Assembly (NCBI GenBank): GCA_027623235.1
Contig: JAQBVJ010000044.1
Coordinates: 1 to 52,779 of the forward strand
Direction of reading: 5' to 3'
DNA: 52,779 nucleotides
DNA from: Planctomycetota bacterium
GTDB taxonomy: Bacteria; Planctomycetota; Planctomycetia; Planctomycetales; Planctomycetaceae
Part shown: in pieces, positions 8,716 to 17,307 of the stretch
Position numbering within the stretch: the stretch's first letter is position 1
Layout: every line of letters begins with the position of its first letter
The notes under the pieces: generated by a model
Told to the model about the DNA's origin: nothing
What the model saw: only the letters and a program-made list of their open reading frames with translations
Database searches by the model: none
Program-made: the position numbers and the translations under genes

Positions 8716-9177
8716 ATGAGGCATTTGTCGATTGGCCTGATCCTCGTCCTGGTTGCCGGCTGTGGAGGGGGAGATGATCGCCCGAGTGTGTATCCCGTTA
8801 AGGGCAAGCTGACGATGGGGGGAACCCCTCTGGCGGACGCATTGGTGACATTTATTCCAGAGAGTGGCCCGTCAGCGATCGGCAAGACGGACAGTGATGG
8901 TGTGTTCGCACTGACGACTTTCGAAGCCGGAGATGGAGCGGTTGTCGGTCAGCACACAGTCGTGGTCAGTAAGATCAAACTTGGAGAGGGCGAGGACTAC
9001 GATGCGAGCGCGATGTTGACCGAGGGGGGCGCACCAGCAGGGGCTACCGAAGGAGTGCCAGAGGAAACCGAGGTCAAGGAGCTGGTTCCGGAGGAGTACA
9101 CGTCGCGGATGTCTTCGCCACTGAAGAAGGAAGTCAAAGACGGTGACAATGAGGAAATGGTCATCGAAATCCCGTGA
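8716..9177 (+). CDS. Small lipoprotein with carboxypeptidase-regulatory-like fold
   Basis: A 153-residue protein with a lipoprotein signal (VAGC, Cys16). After the anchor comes VYPVKGKLTMGGTPLADALVTFIPE, the typical start of a transthyretin- or carboxypeptidase-regulatory-like beta sandwich, followed by a TDSDGVFALTTFEAGDGAVVG turn region. The rest is acidic. Planctomycete DUF1559 genes are very often followed by a lipoprotein of just this type, so a shared role in an envelope structure is likely, although no function is established. I chose ATG 8716 because it puts the lipobox at the normal distance; the frame is open from 8623. Confidence 0.8.
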   Translation: MRHLSIGLILVLVAGCGGGDDRPSVYPVKGKLTMGGTPLADALVTFIPESGPSAIGKTDSDGVFALTTFEAGDGAVVGQHTVVVSKIKLGEGEDYDASAMLTEGGAPAGATEGVPEETEVKELVPEEYTSRMSSPLKKEVKDGDNEEMVIEIP

Positions 9178-9297
9178 CTGCTGATGGCGATCGCTGTGGT
9201 CGTGGGCTTGCCAGAGGGCATTGCAGGCGACTTCAGCACGCGATTCTGAATCTGTGTCCTGCCTTGATTTTCGGCAACAGGGGAAGCAGATGCGGCG

Positions 9298-10572
9298 ATG
9301 GTTGATCGCACGACCGTGAAATCCGAGGTCGGAAGAGGGCTGCGCTGGCGCTGGCTGATTCTGGCCGCGCTGGTCGCTTTGGTGTTCCTGACGCGGCCGC
9401 TTCTGGTGACTTATCACGTGTGGCAGGCCAGCGGTGCCCTTGAGTGCCGGGACTCACGCCGTGCATTCAGCCATCTTGAATGGGCCTTGGAGCTGGACCC
9501 TGAGCACGGAGAGTCGCATCTGTATCTGGCTCGTCTGTACCGCCGCCAGGGGCGGCTTGATCAGATGAGGTCTGAATTGAAGCTGGCGTGGGAATTGGGA
9601 GCTCCGGTCGATCGTCTTGAGCGAGAACAGCAACTGGCGCTGGCTCAGTCTGGTCGGTTGCACGAGCTGGAAAGTGTCGGTCTGCTACTGGCCAGTTCCG
9701 GAGACGATGGGGCTGAAGCCTGTGATTCGATCGTTAAAGGTCTGCTGCATACTTATCAGTTAGGCGAGGCCCAACTGATCATCGACGGCTGGCTGGCTGA
9801 TTATCCGGACGACCCGCAGCCGTATTTTCACCTCGGCACGCTTCAAGCGAGTAAGTTGCGTTGGAACGACGCCGTCCAGGAGTTTCAACGGGCGTTGAAA
9901 CGTCGTCCGGAGCGGGCAGACATTCGAGTACACCTCGCTGAGGCGCTTCGAGAACTGCATCGATACGACGAAGCGGTCTCGCACTTTCAACTCTGCCTGA
10001 AGCAGGACCCGGAAATTGATTCAGCGCACGTCGGGCTCGGTAAGTGTTTTCAGGTGGCGGCACGTGAGGATGAAGCTCGCCTGAGCTTCGAAACGGCTCT
10101 CAAGTGGGCTCCTGACAATTTCGATGCCATTTTGGCGCTCGGCATGTTGGAGATGAATTCTGGAAACCTTCCGGTTGCGATTAAGACGCTTCGCCGGGCC
10201 ACCACGTTAAGGAGTTTCTCCGCACCGGCCCACTATGGCCTGGCAACTGCGCTTCGTCAGTCGGGGGACATCGGTGAAGCCACGCGTCACTTTAAACGAG
10301 CTGAAGAAATCGGTGATGGCCGAGCAACGATCAGCAAGCTGATGGACCTTCTGAGCTCCGCTCCTGATCCGGTTGAACTGCGGTACGAAATCGGTATGAG
10401 TATCTTGAAATTCGGGGACCCGGCTGAAGGAGCTGCGTGGCTCCACAGTGTGCTGGAGTTTGATCCAGAACACGAGCAGGCTCACTCGGCTCTTGCAGCT
10501 CACTACAGCGACGTTGGTGAGGACGAGCAGGCTGATATCCATCGACGCCGGGCCGAAAGCGACCGGCGATGA
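9298..10572 (+). CDS. Membrane-anchored TPR protein
   Basis: A 424-residue protein with one N-terminal transmembrane helix (about residues 17-37) and then tetratricopeptide repeats through most of its length. Recognisable repeats include SHLEWALELDPEHGESHLYLARLY, DAVQEFQRALKRRPERADIRVHLAEAL, EAVSHFQLCLKQDPEIDSAHVGLGKC and LSFETALKWAPDNFDAILALGML (quoted in part: the pattern is large-small-A with P near position 32). The repeats would face the periplasm. The start at 9298 is preceded by AGGGGAAG; an overlapping ATG at 9290 is out of frame and stops after nine codons. It belongs to the cluster that also holds the thioredoxin-fold and ASPIC proteins and probably scaffolds them. Confidence 0.85.
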   Translation: MVDRTTVKSEVGRGLRWRWLILAALVALVFLTRPLLVTYHVWQASGALECRDSRRAFSHLEWALELDPEHGESHLYLARLYRRQGRLDQMRSELKLAWELGAPVDRLEREQQLALAQSGRLHELESVGLLLASSGDDGAEACDSIVKGLLHTYQLGEAQLIIDGWLADYPDDPQPYFHLGTLQASKLRWNDAVQEFQRALKRRPERADIRVHLAEALRELHRYDEAVSHFQLCLKQDPEIDSAHVGLGKCFQVAAREDEARLSFETALKWAPDNFDAILALGMLEMNSGNLPVAIKTLRRATTLRSFSAPAHYGLATALRQSGDIGEATRHFKRAEEIGDGRATISKLMDLLSSAPDPVELRYEIGMSILKFGDPAEGAAWLHSVLEFDPEHEQAHSALAAHYSDVGEDEQADIHRRRAESDRR

Positions 10573-10677
10573 TTGTCACAAGGCAGTTTCGGATTCTCTC
10601 GATTCTGATCCGGTTCGCACAGCTGGCTGGTGACGTGGCCCACCAGTCTTCCTGTCGTCCCCTGGAGACCACACAGC

Positions 10678-10703
10678 GGCCACACTCCAGGGCCACACTC
10701 CAG
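10678..10703. repeat. 13-nt tandem duplication before the thioredoxin-like gene
   Basis: GGCCACACTCCAG occurs twice head to tail (10678-10690 and 10691-10703), ending 17 bp before the start of the thioredoxin-like gene. No function can be assigned. Confidence 0.6.
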
Positions 10704-10720
10704 ATTGTTGAATGTGAAGG

Positions 10721-11395
10721 ATGAACAGTAATCGCGTCCCACCGAAGTGGATTCTTCCAACCGTTGCCGCGGTCGGCCTGTGTGCCGGGCTGACCGGGAT
10801 TGCGTTGCAGATTCCCGGGCTGCTGCCTCCTTCAGATCTGCAAAACATTTCCATGCCGACGCCGGAGTTGTCGGCGGAGTCGCGGTCGTTTCTGCAACCT
10901 GGCGAGATGCTGCCGCAGTTTCCAGAATCGATCTCAGTTGCAAATCATGATTCCGCTGGCGATTTTGTGCCCATCGGCGACGCAGAGGTCATCGTCGTGG
11001 ATGTCTGGGCAGACTGGTGACCGATCGTTAAGGAGTGTGCGCCAGGTCTGGTGCGTCTGCATGAAAAATTCCGCGGACGGAATGTCCGGTTTATCAGCAT
11101 TGCAATGGAAGCAGAAGATGTCGTGTCCGAGTTCAATTCCCGTTTTGGAATTCTCTGGCCGACGTTGTACAACCTCGAACTGGATACGATGAATTCGCTG
11201 GGAGTCGTCGATCCAGACTCACTCGATGTTGGAATGGGAATCAAACCGACGATCTATATTCTTGATTCCTCGGGGAAGGTCCTGTGGAGCGATCACGGTT
11301 ACCGGATGACTCATCCGGATGTCACTTCGACGCTCGATTGGCTGGAGTTGTTCATCGAACTGGCTCTCGTACCGCCGCCGGTGGAGAGTCCATGA
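10721..11395 (+). CDS. Thioredoxin-fold protein with predicted selenocysteine at codon 100
   Basis: Read with the TGA at 11018-11020 as selenocysteine, this is a 224-residue membrane-anchored thioredoxin/TlpA-like protein. Residues about 10-33 form a signal anchor, so the domain is outside the cytoplasm. The core strand VIVVDVWADW leads into U100-PIVKEC-APGLVRLHEKF, which aligns without gaps to WC-x-x-C-type active sites, with U at the first Cys. The second Cys position is Val103; the next Cys is Cys106. Downstream the same frame continues through VRFISIAME, the cis-proline segment GIKPTIYILDSSGK and stops at 11393-11395. A SECIS-like hairpin follows the TGA. Without recoding, the product would be a 99-residue fragment lacking most of the fold. 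A stop lies two codons before ATG 10721, so this is the earliest start; its GAAGG is unusually close. The next gene begins 10 bp after the stop. Alternatives are a nonsense mutation or a sequencing error. Confidence 0.75.
11037..11056 (+). promoter_or_regulatory. Bacterial SECIS-like element
   Basis: A stem-loop starting 17 nt after the TGA: GTGCGCC (11037-11043), loop AGGTCT (11044-11049), GGTGCGT (11050-11056). All seven positions pair (four Watson-Crick, three G-U), and A-U closure of the loop leaves the tetraloop GGUC. The hexamer AGGUCU is the apical loop of the E. coli fdhF SECIS, where the G residues contact SelB. The bulged U of the E. coli element is not evident. The element lies in the coding sequence, as is normal in bacteria. 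Confidence 0.7.
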
Positions 11396-11405
11396 GTGTG
11401 CGTCC

Positions 11406-14360
11406 ATGAAAAAACTTCCCGATTCAGTCGTCAGACTTCTGTTGCTGGGGACCGTCGTCGCCGCGGGGTACGGGGTCCTCCTGGTGACAGGTTTTTTTGA
11501 CCCGGATCCTGCAGAGCAGATCGTTGTCGCGCGCAATGCACTGCGGGACAATCAGGTTGAGCTTGCCGAATCGACGGCGCTCAATATCGTTGAACAGGAC
11601 CCGCTGCAGTACCAGGCCTGGCTGATCGCGGGCGCGGCGGCAGTTGCTCGAAACGACTTTGAAACGGCGCTTAATCGCTACGAACAGGTGCCAGACAGTG
11701 CCGGCGGCGATTCGGTGCAGGCGCGGTTGCGGTCGGTGGATATCCTGCTAGGCAGAATGCATCGATTGTCCAGGGCCGAAGTGCAGTTGCGCCGGGCTTT
11801 ACCGCTGATGCAGCCGCCACGAACGGGTGTGGAGTCAATGGTTCTGCTGCTGGGAATGGGGCAGCGTTATCACGAACAGGTCCCGTTTATTCTTGAGCTG
11901 ATTCGGGACAGGCAGTTCAACAATCTGCATTTGTTCCTGCTGGCGGCCGGTCGTGAAACACCGCTCAATCCGGAAGAAATCCCTCGTTTTGAGGAGGGAG
12001 ATCCAGACGACCCGATTCCTCGACTGGCCACGGCCCAGTTGTTGATCAACGTCGAACGATTCAGCGATGCGATTCCGATACTTCGCAGGATCGTCGGCTC
12101 ACATCCGGAAGTCATGGAGGCTCATGCGGCGCTCGGGCGAGCCCTGCTTGCCGATGGCCGTCGCGATGAGATTCTCGCCTGGGACCAGAGTTTGCCGCCG
12201 GCGACGGGGGAGCATGCCGACATCTGGTTTGTGCGTGGCGGTTTCGCTCAGGTGCTCGGCCAGCCGCGTGTCGCCATCCGGTGTTACTGGGAATCGGCGC
12301 GCCGTGATCCGGCAAACGTTGAGACTAACTATCTCCTCGCGCGTCTCCTGAAGGCTGAAGGTGGGAGCGGTGCGTCGGAGCGGTTTCTGAATCTTGCGTC
12401 AAAGCTTCAGGAGTTTCGTACTCTGGTGGACGGAGCGCGAACCGGACGAGAATTCACGTTGGTTCAGAAAACGGCCGAAAGCGCGGAAGCAATCGGGCTG
12501 ATCTGGGAAGCGGCCGGCTGGGCGGAGATGGCAATTCGACTTGACGCCACTTCGCAGTGGGCCAAAGAAACAACGGTGAGGCTGGGCAGACTCACCAGCG
12601 ACATGCCACTCACAAGAATTGCCCCTGGTCGAAGCCCGGCCGAAGAATTCGACCTGTCAAAATTTCCGTTACCCGACTGGGGCTCCGTCACGGCGGTTGA
12701 GGGGCCTCAAAGTGAACTCCGGAATTTACCGGAATCGTCGATTCAGTTTGTCGACTCGGCCGGACCGGCAGGGCTTTCCTTTCGCTATTTTAATGGTGGG
12801 GATCCCGTCGCGAACGGCTTGAGGAAAATGTATGAGCTGACGGGCGGAGGCGTCGGAGTCCTCGATTTTGACAATGACGGGTGGCCGGATCTTTATCTGA
12901 CTCAGGGAAGCAACTGGCCGCCCGAGCCGGCATCAGAGCGTCTATCCGATCGACTCTACCGGAATGGAGGAGTCGTCGGGACTTTTCGCGATGCGACGGA
13001 ATCGTCGACTCTGAAAGCAACTGGCTTCGGGCAGGGAGTTGCGGCAGGTGACATCAACAGTGATGGCTTCACCGACCTTTATGTCTCGAATATTGGCAGC
13101 AATCAGATTTACTTCAACAACGGTGACGGGACATTCGCTTCCGCTGAAGGGTCGGATACGGCTGGTGGAATGTGGAATACGAGTTGTGCGATTGCGGATC
13201 TCAACGGCGATGGTCTGGCGGATCTTTATGCCGTGAACTATCTGACGGGACCAGAAGTCTTCACTCGGTCCTGCGAAGATTTGGAAGGTGTCGAACGGCA
13301 TACTTGCCCGCCGAGCAATTTTTCTGCAGCTCAGGACAAGGTCTACTTGAACCGGGGTGACGGCACGTTTGCTGACCAGACGGCGACGGCGGGCATTGCG
13401 TTTTCGGAAGGCCGAGGGCTGGGGCTGATCGTTGCCAGACTCACCAGTGAACCGGGACTGAGTGTCTTTGTCGCGAACGATGGATCGGCAAATGCTCTAT
13501 TTCAAAACAGGCGGGCTGCTGACGGGGTAATCCTGTTCTCCGAAGGTGGTCTGGCATCCGGATTGGCGTGTAACGGAAGTGGCCGTGCTGAGGCAAGCAT
13601 GGGCGTTGCCAGCGGAGACGTCGATGGGGATGGCATTCTTGATTTTCTCACGACGAATTTTTCAGCCGAGTCGAACACGTTGTACATCGGTCAGGGGGAG
13701 CAGTCTTATGTCGATAAGACCTCGGAATTCGGCCTGCACGCGCCTACGCTGCAGAGCCTCGGATTCGGTACGCAGTTCCTCGATGCGAATCTTGACGGCT
13801 GGCTGGATCTGTTGATCACGAACGGGCATGTCAACGATTTTCGATACAAAGGTGAGGCGTTTCGAATGCCGCCACAGTTGTTTCGCAATATCGGCGGGGA
13901 AGGCTTTGTCGAGGAATCCCGCGACACTCTCGGAGAGTTTTTTGCGGGGCAGTACCTCGGCAGAGGTCTTGCCGTTCTGGACTGGAACCGGGATGGTCGG
14001 CCCGATGCGGCGATCAGTCACCTGGATGTTGCAGCAGCTCTTCTGACCAACATGACACGTTCTGCTGGCAATTATCTCGCAGTAGGGCTTCGAGGGATTG
14101 AATCAGAACGTGATGCCATCGGTGCGATTGTGACCGTCAAAGCGGAAGGTCGAGTGCTCGTCAGACAGTTGACCGCGGGCGATGGTTATCAGGCGAGCAA
14201 TGAACATCAGCTGCTGTTCGGGCTGGGAAACGCAACAACGATCGACGATCTCCAGATCGCCTGGCCGTCAGGAACAGTCCAGAACTTCAGTCATCCTGGC
14301 ATCAATCGTCAGCTGGTTTTCGTCGAGAACAACGACACCGCGTTCGAGCTCCCTCGTTGA
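11406..14360 (+). CDS. TPR / FG-GAP repeat / ASPIC-UnbV (CRTAC1-like) envelope protein
   Basis: A 984-residue protein with an N-terminal signal anchor (about residues 8-30). Residues 35-340 hold TPR-like repeats (for example AVARNDFETALNRYEQVPDS). The middle half is an FG-GAP/VCBS propeller with at least six calcium-loop-like motifs: DFDNDGWPDLYL, DINSDGFTDLYV, DLNGDGLADLYA, DVDGDGILDFLT, DANLDGWLDLLI and DWNRDGRPDAAI. The C-terminal 110 residues are an ASPIC/UnbV domain (GNYLAVGLRG ... LTAGDGYQASNEHQLLFGLG ... WPSG). The family is common in planctomycetes and acidobacteria and has no settled function. ATG 11406 is chosen over earlier in-frame codons, which lie inside the thioredoxin-like gene; the gap of 10 bp implies one transcript with it. 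Confidence 0.9.
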   Translation: MKKLPDSVVRLLLLGTVVAAGYGVLLVTGFFDPDPAEQIVVARNALRDNQVELAESTALNIVEQDPLQYQAWLIAGAAAVARNDFETALNRYEQVPDSAGGDSVQARLRSVDILLGRMHRLSRAEVQLRRALPLMQPPRTGVESMVLLLGMGQRYHEQVPFILELIRDRQFNNLHLFLLAAGRETPLNPEEIPRFEEGDPDDPIPRLATAQLLINVERFSDAIPILRRIVGSHPEVMEAHAALGRALLADGRRDEILAWDQSLPPATGEHADIWFVRGGFAQVLGQPRVAIRCYWESARRDPANVETNYLLARLLKAEGGSGASERFLNLASKLQEFRTLVDGARTGREFTLVQKTAESAEAIGLIWEAAGWAEMAIRLDATSQWAKETTVRLGRLTSDMPLTRIAPGRSPAEEFDLSKFPLPDWGSVTAVEGPQSELRNLPESSIQFVDSAGPAGLSFRYFNGGDPVANGLRKMYELTGGGVGVLDFDNDGWPDLYLTQGSNWPPEPASERLSDRLYRNGGVVGTFRDATESSTLKATGFGQGVAAGDINSDGFTDLYVSNIGSNQIYFNNGDGTFASAEGSDTAGGMWNTSCAIADLNGDGLADLYAVNYLTGPEVFTRSCEDLEGVERHTCPPSNFSAAQDKVYLNRGDGTFADQTATAGIAFSEGRGLGLIVARLTSEPGLSVFVANDGSANALFQNRRAADGVILFSEGGLASGLACNGSGRAEASMGVASGDVDGDGILDFLTTNFSAESNTLYIGQGEQSYVDKTSEFGLHAPTLQSLGFGTQFLDANLDGWLDLLITNGHVNDFRYKGEAFRMPPQLFRNIGGEGFVEESRDTLGEFFAGQYLGRGLAVLDWNRDGRPDAAISHLDVAAALLTNMTRSAGNYLAVGLRGIESERDAIGAIVTVKAEGRVLVRQLTAGDGYQASNEHQLLFGLGNATTIDDLQIAWPSGTVQNFSHPGINRQLVFVENNDTAFELPR

Positions 14361-14437
14361 TTAATGAACGCGCCGACCGGATCTGAGGTCACGCGAAGCG
14401 TGCGTTGTTACCGGCCGCTCCTTCAGTCGCACCGTTG

Positions 14438-14467
14438 CGGGCTTCAAAGTGACGGGCTTCAAAGTGA
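14438..14467. repeat. 15-nt tandem duplication upstream of queF
   Basis: CGGGCTTCAAAGTGA occurs twice in tandem (14438-14452, 14453-14467), about 50 bp before queF. No preQ1 riboswitch fold was recognised in the 158-bp gap. Confidence 0.55.
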
Positions 14468-14518
14468 CGGCTACAATCCGCGCCTTTGTCTGGCGAATTA
14501 CTACTCAGGACGAGATCA

Positions 14519-14893
14519 ATGAGTGACACAATCTCATCAGCCATTCTTGATACTTTCGAAAATCCATTTCCAGATCGGGACTACCGCATCGATACGGTGT
14601 GCCCGGAATTTACATCAATGTGCCCGAAAACCGGTCAGCCGGATTTCGGGACACTCACGTTGTCGTACGTCCCTGATCAAACCTGCTACGAATTAAAATC
14701 GCTGAAGTTGTACCTGCAGCAGTTTCGAAATTACGGAGCGTTCTATGAAAGCGTGGCGAATCAGATTCTCGACGATCTCGTCGCGGTGACTCAGCCACGT
14801 GAAATGAAGCTGGTTGCCGAGTTCACTCCGCGAGGTGGCATCCGAACGACCGTCACCGTGGAGTTCAGGTCTCCGGGCCGAAGCGCCGGTTGA
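14519..14893 (+). CDS. queF: NADPH-dependent 7-cyano-7-deazaguanine reductase
   Basis: A 124-residue enzyme of the short, YkvM-type QueF class, which reduces the nitrile preQ0 to the amine preQ1 in queuosine biosynthesis. The family signature is plain: catalytic Cys35 in [13 protein letters not shown], the general acid Asp42, and [22 protein letters not shown], the QueF motif that binds NADPH and substrate. Length is somewhat shorter than the usual 150-165 residues but both key segments are present. I chose ATG 14519, giving MSDTISS; an in-frame ATG at 14486 would add 11 residues with no homology feature. queC and queE, which act just before it in the pathway, lie 34 kb away in this window. 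Confidence 0.93.
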   Translation: MSDTISSAILDTFENPFPDRDYRIDTVCPEFTSMCPKTGQPDFGTLTLSYVPDQTCYELKSLKLYLQQFRNYGAFYESVANQILDDLVAVTQPREMKLVAEFTPRGGIRTTVTVEFRSPGRSAG

Positions 14894-15172
14894 CAGCGGG
14901 ACGACCAGCCGCCCTCAAAAACTGTTGTGAGAACAGGGTTTGCGGCTGCGCAATTGCTTTTTTTCGAAACGGCTTTTGATACGATGGCCGGCAGTTCGAG
15001 CGACCCCCGCAGAGGCGCGGGTCGTGTGGAAATGTGGCAGCGGCTGGTATTGCGGCATTTTCCATTGGTCCTCGACATTGGCGGGGACGTGTTGATTTGC
15101 GTTGTCTCGGTCCCTTTGCAAAGGGTGTCGAGGTGGCGGGAGACCGTCGCGGCCCCGGCTGGGAGATCTCGG

Positions 15173-16021
15173 GTGATTGACGACTACGCGGATCGCTGGG
15201 CACTGGTCACCGGCGCGTCCTCCGGGATCGGCGCTGAGTTTGCTCGCGTTCTCGCTGCACGCGGCATGCACCTCATTCTGACGGCTCGCCGCGAAAATCT
15301 TCTCAAGGGACTCGCCGAAGAACTGGATACTCGCCACGGAACGCGAACGGAAATCTTTGTGGGAGATCTTTCCGACCCTGATGAGCCGAAGCGACTGTTC
15401 GACGAGATCGCCTCACGAGGCATTCAGGTCGAGCTCCTCATCAATAACGCCGGCTTCGGATTCGTCGGCACGATCGACGAAACGGACGCGGACCGAATGC
15501 AGCAGCTGATCCGGCTGAACATGGCCGCTCTCACCGCGCTGACGTATCTCTACCTGCCGGGCATGACCGAGCGGGGCCACGGAGGAATCATCAATGTGGC
15601 GTCGGTTGCCGCCTTCCAGCCGGTGGCGTACATGCCGGTTTATTCTGCCGGCAAGGCGTACGTTCTGCACTTCAGCGAGGCGTTGTGGGCGGAAGCTCGT
15701 GACAAAGGTGTCACAATCATGGCTCTCTGTCCGGGCACAACATCGACGGAGTTTTTCGACGTGGCTGGTGTCAGCAACTGGCTGAAAAAACAGAGATCGC
15801 ACAGCACGGAGTACGTGGTCCGGAAATCGCTCAAGGCGCTCGAGAAAAAACGGCAGTACGTGATTCCTGGCCTGGCGAACTATCTGCTTTCACTGGGAGT
15901 TCGGCTTGCCCCGCGGAAGATGGTCGTCAAGGAGACCATGAAATACTTCCGCCCTCGCAAAAACAAACAGGGTGGCGGGAAAGACGACTTGCCCGACCAG
16001 GAAACAAAATCTGACGCCTGA
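15173..16021 (+). CDS. Short-chain dehydrogenase/reductase
   Basis: A 282-residue classical SDR. It has the Rossmann cofactor loop TGASSGIG (residues 13-20), NNAG at 91-94, the catalytic Ser144, Tyr157 and Lys161 (YSAGK), and a basic pair after the second strand (TARRENL) that suggests NADP preference. The C-terminal extension with basic residues (KYFRPRKNKQGGGKDD) is like that of the DltE/YbbO-type SDRs, which reduce lipid or carbonyl substrates. The substrate is unknown. I placed the start at GTG 15173 because it lies directly before the first strand and has GGGAG 7 nt upstream; the open frame begins at 14927 but those residues do not look like protein. The 279-bp gap before it holds no gene I can support. 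Confidence 0.88.
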   Translation: MIDDYADRWALVTGASSGIGAEFARVLAARGMHLILTARRENLLKGLAEELDTRHGTRTEIFVGDLSDPDEPKRLFDEIASRGIQVELLINNAGFGFVGTIDETDADRMQQLIRLNMAALTALTYLYLPGMTERGHGGIINVASVAAFQPVAYMPVYSAGKAYVLHFSEALWAEARDKGVTIMALCPGTTSTEFFDVAGVSNWLKKQRSHSTEYVVRKSLKALEKKRQYVIPGLANYLLSLGVRLAPRKMVVKETMKYFRPRKNKQGGGKDDLPDQETKSDA

Positions 16022-16080
16022 GACAGCCGGCAATCGATCTGTTCTGACTTCTAAATAAGACGCACTAAAGAAGACGCATC

Positions 16081-17262
16081 ATGACTGACACTCCGCAACC
16101 TCTTGGACCACCGCAACGCATTCTCATGGGACCGGGTCCGAGCGACACTCACCCGCAGGTCCTGTCTGCGCTCGGCGCGTCGACCGTCGGACATCTCGAT
16201 CCGTACTTCCTCAAAATCATGAACGAAGTGCAGTCGATGCTGCGGCAGGTTTTTCAGACGAAAAACGAACTGACACTCGCCGTGAGCGGCACCGGGTCGG
16301 CCGGGATGGAGACCTGCGTCGTCAACCTGATTGAGCCGGGCGATAAAATGATCGTCTGCGTCAACGGTGTCTTCGGCGGCCGCATGGCAGATGTGGCGGA
16401 ACGGGCTGGTGCCGAGGTGGTGAAACTCGAACGGCCTTTCGGTGAGGTCTTCTCATCCGCAGAAATTGAAGCAGCCGTCAAAGAGCACTCGCCCAAAGTG
16501 CTCGGCATTGTTCATGCGGAAACTTCAACGGGAGCTCTCCAGCCACTCGAAGAGATTTCGAGAATCGTGCATGCCAACGGCGGGCTCATTCTTGTTGACT
16601 GTGTGACGTCGCTCGGCGGGCTTCCGGTCAAGGTCGACGAATGGCAGCTCGACGCTGTTTACAGCGGGACTCAAAAATGCCTCAGCTGCCCGCCAGGCCT
16701 CGCCCCCGTGACGTTCAGCCCAAGGGCCGTTGAGGCGATCGACAAGCGGACGCGCAAGGTGCAGAGCTGGTATCTCGACCTGACCATGGTCCGAAACTAC
16801 TGGAGTGATTCGTCACGGGCCTACCACCACACGGCTCCGATCAACATGAATTACGGTCTGCACGAGGCGCTTCGGCTGGTCCTCGTTGAGGGGCTTGAGA
16901 ATCGTTTCGCGCGACATCGCAGAAACCACGAGGCGCTGAAAGCCGGTCTCGCCGCTCTTGGCATTCGCTACGCCGTCGCCGATGAGGTTGCGCTGCCGAT
17001 GCTCAACGCCGCTCAGATTCCCGACGGTGTCGACGATGCGGCGGTCCGATCGCAGCTGCTCAACGAGTTCGGTATTGAGATCGGTGCGGGCCTGGGACCG
17101 ATGAAGGGCAAGACCTGGCGGATCGGTCTGATGGGTGAGGCGAGCACTCCGCGCAACGTGCTGCTGTTCCTGGCGGCTCTGGAAAACTGCCTTGCGACCC
17201 AAGGGCTCGAACTGACTCCCGGAGCCGGAGTCGCCGCGGCCGGCGCGTACTACCGGGGCTGA
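16081..17262 (+). CDS. Class V aminotransferase (alanine-glyoxylate aminotransferase family)
   Basis: A 393-residue PLP enzyme of the AGXT/serine-pyruvate aminotransferase group. It opens with [16 protein letters not shown], typical of the family, and has the phosphate-binding SGTGSAGME, the PLP ring-stacking and charge partner Asp173 ([10 protein letters not shown]) and the Schiff-base Lys199 in [16 protein letters not shown]. The likely reaction is alanine or serine plus glyoxylate to pyruvate or hydroxypyruvate plus glycine, linking to photorespiration-like glyoxylate removal. It is convergent with the sulfatase gene, 45 bp away, and probably its own unit. Confidence 0.92.
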   Translation: MTDTPQPLGPPQRILMGPGPSDTHPQVLSALGASTVGHLDPYFLKIMNEVQSMLRQVFQTKNELTLAVSGTGSAGMETCVVNLIEPGDKMIVCVNGVFGGRMADVAERAGAEVVKLERPFGEVFSSAEIEAAVKEHSPKVLGIVHAETSTGALQPLEEISRIVHANGGLILVDCVTSLGGLPVKVDEWQLDAVYSGTQKCLSCPPGLAPVTFSPRAVEAIDKRTRKVQSWYLDLTMVRNYWSDSSRAYHHTAPINMNYGLHEALRLVLVEGLENRFARHRRNHEALKAGLAALGIRYAVADEVALPMLNAAQIPDGVDDAAVRSQLLNEFGIEIGAGLGPMKGKTWRIGLMGEASTPRNVLLFLAALENCLATQGLELTPGAGVAAAGAYYRG

Positions 17263-17307
17263 GTGCGGATCAGGTCAAGCAGGGGTGGGCCGGATTCAGG
17301 ATCGTCG

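Noticed and set aside
10721..11020. A 99-residue hypothetical protein ending at the TGA, plus a separate 114-residue protein from 11051
   Set aside because: The two frames are the same frame and together make one thioredoxin fold with the TGA at the active site; neither half is a sensible protein alone.
14361..14518. Possible preQ1 riboswitch before queF
   Set aside because: No recognisable preQ1 aptamer; only a short tandem repeat.
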